Shown: positions 4,393 through 10,209 of the stretch, one piece after another
Numbering within the stretch: the first letter of the stretch is position 1
How the letters are laid out: every line of letters starts with the position of its first letter
Assembly (NCBI GenBank): GCA_016839425.1
Contig: JAEOUI010000223.1
Span: forward strand, 1-10,209
Direction: 5' to 3'
Source: Promethearchaeota archaeon
GTDB lineage: Archaea > Asgardarchaeota > Lokiarchaeia > Sigynarchaeales > SOKP01
Length of the DNA stretch: 10,209 bases
Position numbers and translations under genes: made by a program
Notes under the pieces: model-generated
The model's input: only the letters and a program-made list of their open reading frames with translations
The model's database searches: none
Told to the model about the DNA's origin: nothing

Positions 4393-6027
4393 ATGACCAT
4401 TAGCCAAAAAAATAACTCTCGAAATTCGATACATCCACAGAAAAAAGAACAACGCAAGAACTTATCGAATATCGAAATTAAGAAATTATATACCCCTGAA
4501 GATATAAAAAATTTTGATTATAGCAAGGAATTGGGAAATCCTGGTGAATATCCATTTACAAGGGGTGTATATCCATCAATGTATCGTGGAAGACTCTGGA
4601 CCATGCGTCAATTTGCGGGATTAGGAACGGCCGAACAGACGAACGAAAGATATAAATTTTTAATAGAACACGGGCAAACCGGATTGAGCGTTGCATTCAG
4701 CCTGCACACGATATATGGATATGAAGCCGAAGATCCTCATTCTCTTGGAGAAATTGGAAAAGAAGGTGTTGCAATTGATACGTTAAAAGATATGGAAATC
4801 TTATTTGATGGGATAGATTTGTCTAAAATTAGTACCAGTATGACAATTAACGCACCAGCAGCAATTTTATTAGCAATGTATATCGTAGTTGCAGAAAAAC
4901 AAGGGCATTCTCCAGATCAAATACGAGGGACTATTCAAAACGACATCCTTAAAGAATATATTGCTCAAAAATCGTGGATATTTCCTCCAGAACCTTCCAT
5001 GCGATTGATTATCGATACGATAGAATACTGTACGAAATATGTTCCTCAATGGTATACAATAAGTATTAGCGGGTATCACATTAGAGAAGCAGGATCAACT
5101 GCGGTACAAGAACTTGCCTTTACGCTTGCTGATGGATTTGCGTATGTTGAAGAAGCTATGAAAAGAGGATTGGATGTTGATAGCTTTGCTCCAAGGCTTT
5201 CTTTCTTTTTTAACTCACACAACAATTTCTTTGAAGAAATCTGCAAGTACAGGGCCGCAAGACGCATTTGGGCGAAAAGACTTAAAAACAAATATGGTGC
5301 CAAAAAACCTGAATCAATGAGATTGAGATTTCACACTCAAACGGCGGGTGTTTCGCTCACAGCTCAAGAACCAGAGAACAACATAATCAGAGTTGCCTTA
5401 CAAGCACTAGCTGCAGTATTAGGTGGCACGCAATCGCTACATACGAATTCGTACGACGAGGCACTTTGCTTGCCGACTGAAAAAGCCGTAAAAATCGCAT
5501 TGAGAACCCAGCAGATTATCGCTCACGAAACGGGTGTAACCGATTCAATCGATCCTTTAGCAGGTTCCTATTACGTTGAATGGCTAACAAATAAAATGGA
5601 AGAAGAAGCCGAAAAATATTTTGAAAAAATCGAAGCTTTAGGAGGAGTCATCCCTGCAATTCGAGAAAACTTCTTTCAAAAAGAAATTGCAAATGCGTCG
5701 TATCAATTCCAACAGGAAGTGGAGAGCAACGAATATACTATCGTTGGCGTTAATCAATTCAAGCAAAAAGAGGCGTGTATCACTGAAATTCTAAAGATTG
5801 ACGAGGATGTGGCAGAATTCCAAGTTCAAAATGTTAGAAATATGAAATCAAATCGAGATAACAATAAGGTTAAACAAAAATTGTTAGCCCTTAAAAAAGC
5901 TTCAGGTGGAACCGAAAATTTGATGCCTTATATAATAGACGCAGTTAGAGAATACGCTTCGGTAGGAGAAATCATCGGAACCCTGAAAGAAGTCTTTGGA
6001 ATTTATAAGGAGGATTCGATCTTTTAA
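4393..6027 (+). CDS. icmA: AdoCbl-dependent acyl-CoA mutase, large subunit; isobutyryl-CoA mutase-type active site
   Basis: A 544-residue catalytic TIM-barrel subunit of the methylmalonyl-CoA mutase superfamily; the B12 domain is a separate protein (6046-6447), as in IcmA/IcmB and archaeal mutases. A constant offset of 15 from Propionibacterium shermanii MCM places the active site: Tyr60, Ser62, Met63, Arg67, Thr70 and Arg72 (Y75, T77, M78, R82, T85, R87), Thr180 and Gln182 (T195, Q197), His229 (H244), Arg268 (R283). The carboxylate-binding pair Tyr89/Arg207 is Phe74/Gln192, the pair known in isobutyryl-CoA mutase. Ala101 argues against 2-hydroxyisobutyryl-CoA mutase, which has Asp there. The predicted reaction is isobutyryl-CoA to n-butyryl-CoA and back. 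The usual FDLPT-like segment reads FSLHT (102-106), which is odd. Family membership is certain; the substrate is inferred. An automatic annotation would probably say methylmalonyl-CoA mutase. Confidence 0.93.
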   Translation: MTISQKNNSRNSIHPQKKEQRKNLSNIEIKKLYTPEDIKNFDYSKELGNPGEYPFTRGVYPSMYRGRLWTMRQFAGLGTAEQTNERYKFLIEHGQTGLSVAFSLHTIYGYEAEDPHSLGEIGKEGVAIDTLKDMEILFDGIDLSKISTSMTINAPAAILLAMYIVVAEKQGHSPDQIRGTIQNDILKEYIAQKSWIFPPEPSMRLIIDTIEYCTKYVPQWYTISISGYHIREAGSTAVQELAFTLADGFAYVEEAMKRGLDVDSFAPRLSFFFNSHNNFFEEICKYRAARRIWAKRLKNKYGAKKPESMRLRFHTQTAGVSLTAQEPENNIIRVALQALAAVLGGTQSLHTNSYDEALCLPTEKAVKIALRTQQIIAHETGVTDSIDPLAGSYYVEWLTNKMEEEAEKYFEKIEALGGVIPAIRENFFQKEIANASYQFQQEVESNEYTIVGVNQFKQKEACITEILKIDEDVAEFQVQNVRNMKSNRDNNKVKQKLLALKKASGGTENLMPYIIDAVREYASVGEIIGTLKEVFGIYKEDSIF

Positions 6028-6033
6028 ATTAAA

Positions 6034-6037
6034 GAGG
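6034..6037 (+). promoter_or_regulatory. Shine-Dalgarno GAGG for the small subunit
   Basis: GAGG lies 8 nt before ATG 6046 in the 18-nt gap after the large subunit. It is the clearest ribosome binding site in the operon and fixes this start. Confidence 0.5.
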
Positions 6038-6045
6038 AAAGAACT

Positions 6046-6447
6046 ATGAACGAACAACGAATAATAAAAGTATTAGTCTGTAAACCAGGATTGGACGGAC
6101 ATGATCGAGGAGCGAAAGTCATTGCTCGGGCTCTTAGAGACGCTGGTATGGAAGTCATATATACTGGACTCCATCAAACCCCTGACGATATAGTAAATAC
6201 GGTAATTCAAGAAGATCCAGATGTAGTAATGCTAAGCTTATTAAGTGGATCTCATAACGCTCTTTGCCCTGTAATAATGGATAAATTGAAAAAACATGGG
6301 ATTGACGATGTACTTGTCTCCGTAGGCGGAATTATTCCTGAAGTCGATAAGGAAAATCTAGAAAAATTAGGATTTAAGGGTTTTCATGGTCCAGGGACGG
6401 AATTAAAAGAAATAGTTGAATTTGTAAAAAATAATTTGAAGAGATAA
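6046..6447 (+). CDS. icmB: Acyl-CoA mutase small subunit, B12-binding
   Basis: A 133-residue stand-alone cobalamin-binding domain, close to the usual size of IcmB-like subunits. The base-off/His-on motif is complete in KPGLDGHDRG (13-22): Lys13, Asp17 and His19, where His19 is the lower cobalt ligand and Asp17 and Lys13 tune it. SLLSGSH (about 65-71) and the VSVGGIIP segment (about 92-99) line the nucleotide-tail pocket of the Rossmann-like fold. It carries adenosylcobalamin and docks on the large subunit encoded 18 nt upstream, forming the expected A2B2 enzyme. The GTPase gene follows after only 6 nt. The residues seen do not distinguish methylmalonyl- from isobutyryl-CoA mutase partners; the symbol follows the large-subunit assignment. 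Confidence 0.93.
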   Translation: MNEQRIIKVLVCKPGLDGHDRGAKVIARALRDAGMEVIYTGLHQTPDDIVNTVIQEDPDVVMLSLLSGSHNALCPVIMDKLKKHGIDDVLVSVGGIIPEVDKENLEKLGFKGFHGPGTELKEIVEFVKNNLKR

Positions 6448-6453
6448 TTCAAA

Positions 6454-7449
6454 ATGGATAATGCCACTCTTATTGCTCGCCTAAAGGAAGGGAACACTCG
6501 CGCAGCAGCACGATTAATAACGATAGTGGAAAATAACATTAAAGATTCGGAAGATATTATAAAAACAATTTATAAAGATACTGGAAAAGCCTATATTCTT
6601 GGAATTACAGGCTCACCCGGAGCAGGAAAAAGCACATTTATTTCAACTTTAACTAAAAAATTTGTTAATCAAGGCAAAAAAGTAGGAATTATTTGCGTCG
6701 ATCCAACTTCTCCTCTGACTGGTGGAGCTTTATTGGGCGATCGTATTCGAATGAAAGATAATTTTTCTTTAGATAATGTCTTTATTAGGAGCATGGCAAA
6801 TCGAGGCCAATTAGGAGGGCTGGCTCGAGCTACTGAAGACGTTATAAAAATTCTCGATGTATATGGATGCGACATCATTATTGTTGAAACGGTTGGTGTT
6901 GGACAATCAGAGATCGATATTTTCCGATCAGCACATACAGTTATTGTTTTATTAGTCCCCGGCACAGGTGATGATATTCAAGCAATTAAAGCAGGATTGA
7001 TGGAAATAACCGATATTTTTGCAGTGAATAAAATGGACTTGCCAGGAGCAGATCGAAAAGTCGCAGATATCATTCAAATGCTTGAATTAAATACAAATTT
7101 TCGATACGAGTCTGATAACGCTAACTCCCAAAATTTTAAATTAAAAGAGTGGACTCCAGAAATCATTAAAGTTAACTCTAAAACTGGAGAAAATTTTACC
7201 GATCTTCATGCAATTATCCAAAAACACGAAAATTTCCTGAGGAAAAATGGAATTTTTCATAATTATATGATTAACAGGATAAAGGCAGAGACAATGCAAA
7301 TTCTTAAACACAAACTCGTAAAAAAAATTGAAGGCTTACTCAATTCAAATAAATTCATTGAAGAGCACGAACCACAAGTCTTGGATAAAACATTGGACCC
7401 TTATTCAATGGCAGACCTCATTATTAAGATGGTAGGTCTAGATCAATAA
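6454..7449 (+). CDS. meaB: MeaB/ArgK-family G-protein chaperone of the B12 mutase
   Basis: A SIMIBI-class GTPase that gates cofactor loading and protects or reactivates AdoCbl mutases. The 331 residues show Walker A GSPGAGKS (53-60), Mg-binding DPTSP (83-87), GALLGDRIRM (91-100), RSMANRGQLGGLA (112-124), Walker B/switch ETVGVGQSE (145-153), the guanine-specificity motif NKMD (192-195) and SKTGENF (242-248). The C-terminal helical arm to residue 331 is the dimerisation region of MeaB. Full length, with no disrupted motif. The gap of 6 nt to the small subunit indicates translational linkage in one operon. The old name ArgK (arginine transport kinase) is misleading. The assignment is firm. Confidence 0.95.
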   Translation: MDNATLIARLKEGNTRAAARLITIVENNIKDSEDIIKTIYKDTGKAYILGITGSPGAGKSTFISTLTKKFVNQGKKVGIICVDPTSPLTGGALLGDRIRMKDNFSLDNVFIRSMANRGQLGGLARATEDVIKILDVYGCDIIIVETVGVGQSEIDIFRSAHTVIVLLVPGTGDDIQAIKAGLMEITDIFAVNKMDLPGADRKVADIIQMLELNTNFRYESDNANSQNFKLKEWTPEIIKVNSKTGENFTDLHAIIQKHENFLRKNGIFHNYMINRIKAETMQILKHKLVKKIEGLLNSNKFIEEHEPQVLDKTLDPYSMADLIIKMVGLDQ

Positions 7450-7494
7450 AAATATGCTTTTTATTTTTAATTTAAATTATTAAAATTTCAATTT

Positions 7495-7498
7495 GAGG
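7495..7498 (+). promoter_or_regulatory. Shine-Dalgarno GAGG that decides a TTG start
   Basis: GAGG lies 9 nt before TTG 7508. An in-frame stop (TAG 7502-7504) lies just upstream, and the next in-frame ATG is about 90 codons downstream, past the Rossmann glycine motif. TTG must therefore be the start. Confidence 0.55.
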
Positions 7499-7507
7499 CT
7501 ATAGTTC

Positions 7508-8278
7508 TTGAAAATCATTGTTATAGGCGGAGGAAAATTCGGTAAAAAGGCATTAGAATTTGGGATTAAAAATGAAAGCCAATCGCTTTTAATTGATATC
7601 AATCCAAATTGTATTGCTAGCGAATTGGTAAATGAAAAATTTACAAAACAAGAAGAACTTCTTTCTAAGATTAACGAAATAAATCCGAAAGATGTTTTTT
7701 TTTTAATTCACGAAAATCCTGATTTAGAATCATTGATAAATGCATTCAATCCAGATTATATCATTCCGGTACTTCCAATTCATTTAATGGCTTCAATAAT
7801 ATCATTTAAATTTAACAAGCTTGGAATTTTACTTGTTGCAGATAAAATCTTATCAAAAATTTTTGTTGAAACAGCTAATTCTAATTTAATATTAAATTAT
7901 AATTCTGAAAAGGGTATTGTACTTTTATCTTATGCAAAAGCTGGAGAAGTTTGTCCAGATAAATGCCTGGGTCCTTTAAATTATTGTCCAAACTTCAAGC
8001 GCGAGAAACCTATAACTATAACCCAACATGTAAAAGAGATATTATCAAATATTAACGGTATGGAAAACGAAATAAAATTAATAAATCATTATAATTATAT
8101 AATTGAAAGTGAGCAATTAAAATCTGGTTTGGGAGGATTAAATGGAAATGAAGTAAAAACAATTTTAGATGATATTAATAACAATATTGAGGTTTTTAAA
8201 AACAAAATTTACACAATTAGTATTGCTACTACTTGTAATTGTCATGGAATAATAAATTTCTTTACGATTCAGGGTTAA
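7508..8278 (+). CDS. Rossmann-fold protein with a conserved-looking Cys motif, function unknown
   Basis: A 256-residue soluble protein starting at TTG. IIVIGGGKFGKKAL (3-16) is a dinucleotide-binding GxGxxG-type loop (GGGKFG), and LLIDIN (27-32) is a second strand ending in the acidic residue that would bind an NAD or adenine ribose. This resembles TrkA-N domains. The second half carries Cys149-x3-Cys153-x6-Cys160 (CPDKCLGPLNYC) and a C-terminal Cys243-x-Cys245-His246, an apparent metal or Fe-S ligand set not expected in TrkA regulators. It follows meaB by 58 nt on the same strand, so it may be co-transcribed with the mutase operon. A T-rich stretch in the gap could partly terminate. A redox or sensor role linked to the operon is a guess; I do not recognise the family. 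Its end overlaps the convergent gene by 4 nt. Confidence 0.8.
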   Translation: MKIIVIGGGKFGKKALEFGIKNESQSLLIDINPNCIASELVNEKFTKQEELLSKINEINPKDVFFLIHENPDLESLINAFNPDYIIPVLPIHLMASIISFKFNKLGILLVADKILSKIFVETANSNLILNYNSEKGIVLLSYAKAGEVCPDKCLGPLNYCPNFKREKPITITQHVKEILSNINGMENEIKLINHYNYIIESEQLKSGLGGLNGNEVKTILDDINNNIEVFKNKIYTISIATTCNCHGIINFFTIQG

Positions 8279-8718
8279 GATTCAAACAAATCTATTCTAA
8301 GTTCGTATTGTTTCGGACTATTAGGACAATTTATCTCGCAACAAGCAGGAAGATAAGAATATACCTCAAATTTCCCGATAGGTACTAATAAATACATGAG
8401 CGAGTGAATTAAAGAACAGGAATTGTTTATTTCTTCGAGTGGGCCATCACAAAGAGCACTTTTATGCCGTTCTTTGTCGACAAACAGGCATACACCGTCG
8501 TTAGGATCAAAACCAAATAGAAATTGAAATTGAGGTATGATGGGATACTTATCTGTTTCAACCTTGCGTTCATACTTCACATGAATCTTATTGAAAGAAA
8601 GAGTAAATTTTAAAGCCTTATAAGAATCGTTCAATCGATCTTCTTCTGTTATTTCGTGTATAGTAAAATCTTGCGAAACTGCCTTGTCAATTAATTGAAG
8701 TAAATCGTCTTCTAACAT
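8275..8718 (-). CDS. Hypothetical Cys-rich protein
   Basis: A 147-residue soluble protein that I do not recognise. The N-terminal third is charged and helical. The middle has alternating strand-like segments (FTLSFNKIHVKYERKV; QFQFLFGFDPNDGVCLFVD). Six cysteines (77, 90, 101, 126, 127, 131) concentrate in the second half, with LPACCEINCPNSP near the C-terminus, which could bind metal or form a disulfide. There is no signal peptide or membrane span. ATG 8718 has no Shine-Dalgarno; an AT-rich box lies about 40-50 nt upstream on its strand. Its stop and that of the convergent Rossmann gene overlap in the four bases TTAA (8275-8278). Its coding nature is supported by a long open frame with protein-like composition. 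Confidence 0.65.
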   Translation of the reverse strand: MLEDDLLQLIDKAVSQDFTIHEITEEDRLNDSYKALKFTLSFNKIHVKYERKVETDKYPIIPQFQFLFGFDPNDGVCLFVDKERHKSALCDGPLEEINNSCSLIHSLMYLLVPIGKFEVYSYLPACCEINCPNSPKQYELRIDLFES

Positions 8719-8812
8719 GTTTCTAACTTATAATTCTCTAATCGCTTATTTATTTTTTGTTATAAATTATTAAAAATTGATATATACTCTTATATATAAA
8801 TAGTATTCAAAT

Positions 8813-9067
8813 CTATTTGATTTTATTAGGTTTAACCCAATTAGAATATATTTCTGTTATAGTTAGACTGTTTTTTTTAGAACATTTTTTACATGCCTCA
8901 TCCTCGAGGTTTTTAAAAGTATAATCTCCAGGAATAAAAGTTCGCTCGTATTTAGCTCTGCATGAATTACATTTTAGGACCGAAAATATTAGCTCAACGA
9001 GGTTTTTTTTTCGCTCTAATATATCTCCTATATCGGGTAATGGAGGAAATTGTGGTTCTTCGCTCAT
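8813..9067 (-). CDS. Small zinc-ribbon protein
   Basis: An 84-residue protein. A Pro-rich acidic N-terminus (FPPLPDIGDI) precedes a helix (about 18-31), then one zinc ribbon with Cys33-x2-Cys36 and Cys59-x2-Cys62 separated by a 22-residue beta hairpin (KYERTFIPGDYTF). The geometry suits a single Zn2+ site, as in transcription- or translation-associated zinc ribbons, but no specific family is recognised. It precedes the Cys-rich gene (8275-8718) on the same strand with a 94-nt gap, so the two may share a transcript or each use its own AT-rich promoter. The ATG has only a weak GAG-type Shine-Dalgarno. Confidence 0.7.
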   Translation of the reverse strand: MSEEPQFPPLPDIGDILERKKNLVELIFSVLKCNSCRAKYERTFIPGDYTFKNLEDEACKKCSKKNSLTITEIYSNWVKPNKIK

Positions 9068-9231
9068 AAAATAGCTCTTTTTTCGATGTATTATGAATTA
9101 ATAAATTACTTATATTTTAAGAATCTTAATATTGAAGATAAAAAGATATTAAAATCGTATTAAATTGCAACTTGATTTTGATTGATAATATCCAAAGAAT
9201 AAATTCTAACCTGAGATTTATAATATAATTA

Positions 9232-9319
9232 CTTGGCCCCTAAAAGTCTTACAAATTGGGCCAAGCGTTAGATTTATGCCCTGTATTTCGGTCTAATTTC
9301 GCCCTCTCTCAACTCAACT
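9232..9319 (-). ncRNA. Candidate small RNA with a GC-rich terminal hairpin
   Basis: cttggccc (9232-9239) and gggccaag (9258-9265) form a perfect 8-bp stem with an 18-nt loop, unusually GC-rich for this spacer. A second helix (gcg-ttaga 9265-9272 with tctaa-ttt-cgc 9292-9302) lies beside it. On the minus strand, a TATA-like box near 9345 would start a transcript near 9319, and the strong hairpin would form its 3' end, followed by an AT-only tract. Strand and ends are inferred. No tRNA, box C/D, box H/ACA, SRP or RNase P signature was recognised. Confidence 0.25.
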
Positions 9320-9416
9320 ATTTATCAATGTTTCTGATACAATAAATTATCTTTTTACAATCTAGTCTTATTTTATTATCAGAAAACATTAATAATAGAA
9401 TCTTAATAATGATATT

Positions 9417-9445
9417 TAAATTCACAAGGACCAATTTTCTACAAA
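9417..9445 (-). repeat. Dispersed 29-nt repeat, copy B
   Basis: The minus-strand copy of the repeat at 701-729, with two G-to-A differences. It lies 94 nt past the stop of the membrane protein gene (9539-10209, minus), in the same orientation. Copy A has the same relation to the membrane protein gene before it. Confidence 0.6.
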
Positions 9446-9538
9446 CATATCTCATTTTAAATCACGATTTTAGCAAAATGATAATCTACTTTAAGATATT
9501 TTTATGGATTTAATAAACAATAAAAGAAAAATAGAGGA

Positions 9539-10209
9539 TTATTCTAAAAAATATTCCCTGGCAAGCCAATATACAAACATCACACCTAATGCAATAAAAA
9601 AACTTATCTTTAAACTTTCACCATAAGCTGCGAAATAGAAATTATAGAAGTTCATATCAGGGGATATTACATACATTATGGTCATTGTTAGAAAAAAAAC
9701 AATGTAAATTATCATTGCAAATGCGTTTAAGTGATGGAGCCCAGATCTATATTCGCCATTAATATATTTAGAGATAAGTCTTGTGGCACCGAAAGCTAAG
9801 AACCAAAATATTCCAATATTAACTATTATTATTATGGATAATAAGAACCACTCCAATGGAAAAAATAAGAAAATGGGAATGGAGCACCGTATTATGAAAT
9901 AAATCCAAGTTAGTGCAATGAAAATGTTTTTTGGCTTATCTTCTTGGATATATTGCAAGGTTCCTGAAACGATAAAAATTAAATAAATCGTTAATTCCCC
10001 TATGATATCGATTATAATTCTGGGAAAGATTAGATATGGACCAGAGTTTAAAGGGACGAAAGTGAACAAGATAAATATGACCGTACTAGCTATTCCCGTT
10101 AATATCAATACAATACCCCTAAGTCTCTCTTCAAATCCTTTAATAAAAAGAATATAACCGGGAATCAAGAAATATGCTGATCCAATTATTCCTAATAGGA
10201 TTCCATAAA
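9539..10209 (-). CDS. Multi-pass membrane protein, 5' end outside the window
   Basis: The frame is open to the right edge of the window: upstream of a possible TTG at 10168 it continues with YGILLGIIGSAYFLIPG, itself a membrane span. The gene is therefore partial and its real start lies beyond 10209. From the TTG, hydrophobic spans lie at about 17-40, 49-74, 81-107, 108-132, 148-169 and 185-207, making about seven spans with the partial one. Loops are short, with a basic loop near 133-147 (SKYINGEYRSGLHH). No transporter or enzyme motif is recognised. It ends at TAA 9541-9539 and reads toward the 471-nt spacer. Confidence 0.75.
   Translation of the reverse strand, partial: YGILLGIIGSAYFLIPGYILFIKGFEERLRGIVLILTGIASTVIFILFTFVPLNSGPYLIFPRIIIDIIGELTIYLIFIVSGTLQYIQEDKPKNIFIALTWIYFIIRCSIPIFLFFPLEWFLLSIIIIVNIGIFWFLAFGATRLISKYINGEYRSGLHHLNAFAMIIYIVFFLTMTIMYVISPDMNFYNFYFAAYGESLKISFFIALGVMFVYWLAREYFLE

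Larger units (their letters stand above)
9068..9538. other. 471-nt spacer without a protein gene
   Basis: Mostly A/T, with no open frame of protein-like composition. It holds an AT-rich promoter candidate for the zinc-ribbon gene near 9085-9120, a GC-richer patch with a strong hairpin at 9232-9265 and a weaker one at 9265-9302, and one copy of a 29-nt repeat at 9417-9445. Confidence 0.6.

Noticed and set aside
4870..5303. Minus-strand open frames inside the mutase gene
   Set aside because: They lie opposite a strongly conserved enzyme gene and have no protein-like features or promoter of their own.
6669..6965. 98-codon minus-strand open frame inside meaB
   Set aside because: It is antisense to the conserved P-loop and switch regions; its content follows from the meaB codons.
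9232..9311. tRNA gene in the GC-rich patch
   Set aside because: No T-loop GTTC/GAAT pattern, acceptor pairing or anticodon arm of proper spacing on either strand.
1..10209. CRISPR array, insertion sequence or integrase
   Set aside because: No regularly spaced repeats, transposase or integrase frame, or terminal inverted repeats flanking a gene were seen; the only repeat is a two-copy 29-mer.

Overview
The window is visibly AT-rich, with short spacers and TATA-like boxes, several of them close enough to a start codon to suggest leaderless transcripts. Zinc-ribbon membrane proteins, a CobA-type corrinoid adenosyltransferase and a split-subunit B12-dependent acyl-CoA mutase with its MeaB chaperone are present. 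Together these suggest an archaeon, probably an Asgard (Lokiarchaeia-like) lineage. This placement is an inference from gene style; no rRNA or other marker gene is present.

Layout. Positions 1-1364 (+) hold two tandem paralogous zinc-ribbon/three-helix membrane proteins, the first with a stop codon inside its first zinc knuckle. Positions 1479-2021 (-) encode a flavodoxin-domain protein converging on them. Positions 2251-3399 (+) encode a radical SAM enzyme resembling the MSMEG_0568 family. Positions 3483-4034 (+) encode a cob(I)alamin adenosyltransferase. Positions 4035-4392 are a gene-poor leader region with a BRE/TATA-like promoter, a 41-codon Leu/Val-rich small ORF and overlapping RNA hairpins. 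Positions 4393-7449 (+) form a three-gene operon: mutase large subunit, B12-binding small subunit and MeaB-type GTPase. A TTG-started Rossmann/cysteine-motif protein follows at 7508-8278 (+). Three minus-strand genes fill the rest: a Cys-rich unknown protein that overlaps its convergent neighbour by 4 nt, a small zinc-ribbon protein, and a multi-pass membrane protein running off the right edge. The 9068-9538 spacer contains a GC-rich hairpin (possible small RNA) and one copy of a 29-nt repeat whose other copy is at 701-729.

How the genes work together. The adenosyltransferase makes adenosylcobalamin, the small subunit binds it, the large subunit performs the radical carbon-skeleton rearrangement, and MeaB loads and protects the cofactor. 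The mutase would be annotated as methylmalonyl-CoA mutase on family membership. However, the two residues that normally bind the substrate carboxylate are Phe74 (Tyr89 in the Propionibacterium enzyme) and Gln192 (Arg207). That pair is the isobutyryl-CoA mutase signature, so a butyryl-CoA/isobutyryl-CoA interconversion linked to valine or butyrate metabolism is the better prediction.

The most interesting possible new system is the leader of this operon. A short ORF ending in 15 Leu/Val out of 18 residues has its stop codon inside the loop of one hairpin. That hairpin shares sequence with a longer, mutually exclusive 19-bp hairpin just before the mutase gene. This layout resembles bacterial branched-chain amino acid leader-peptide control, but no U-tract follows, and only comparative or experimental data could establish it.
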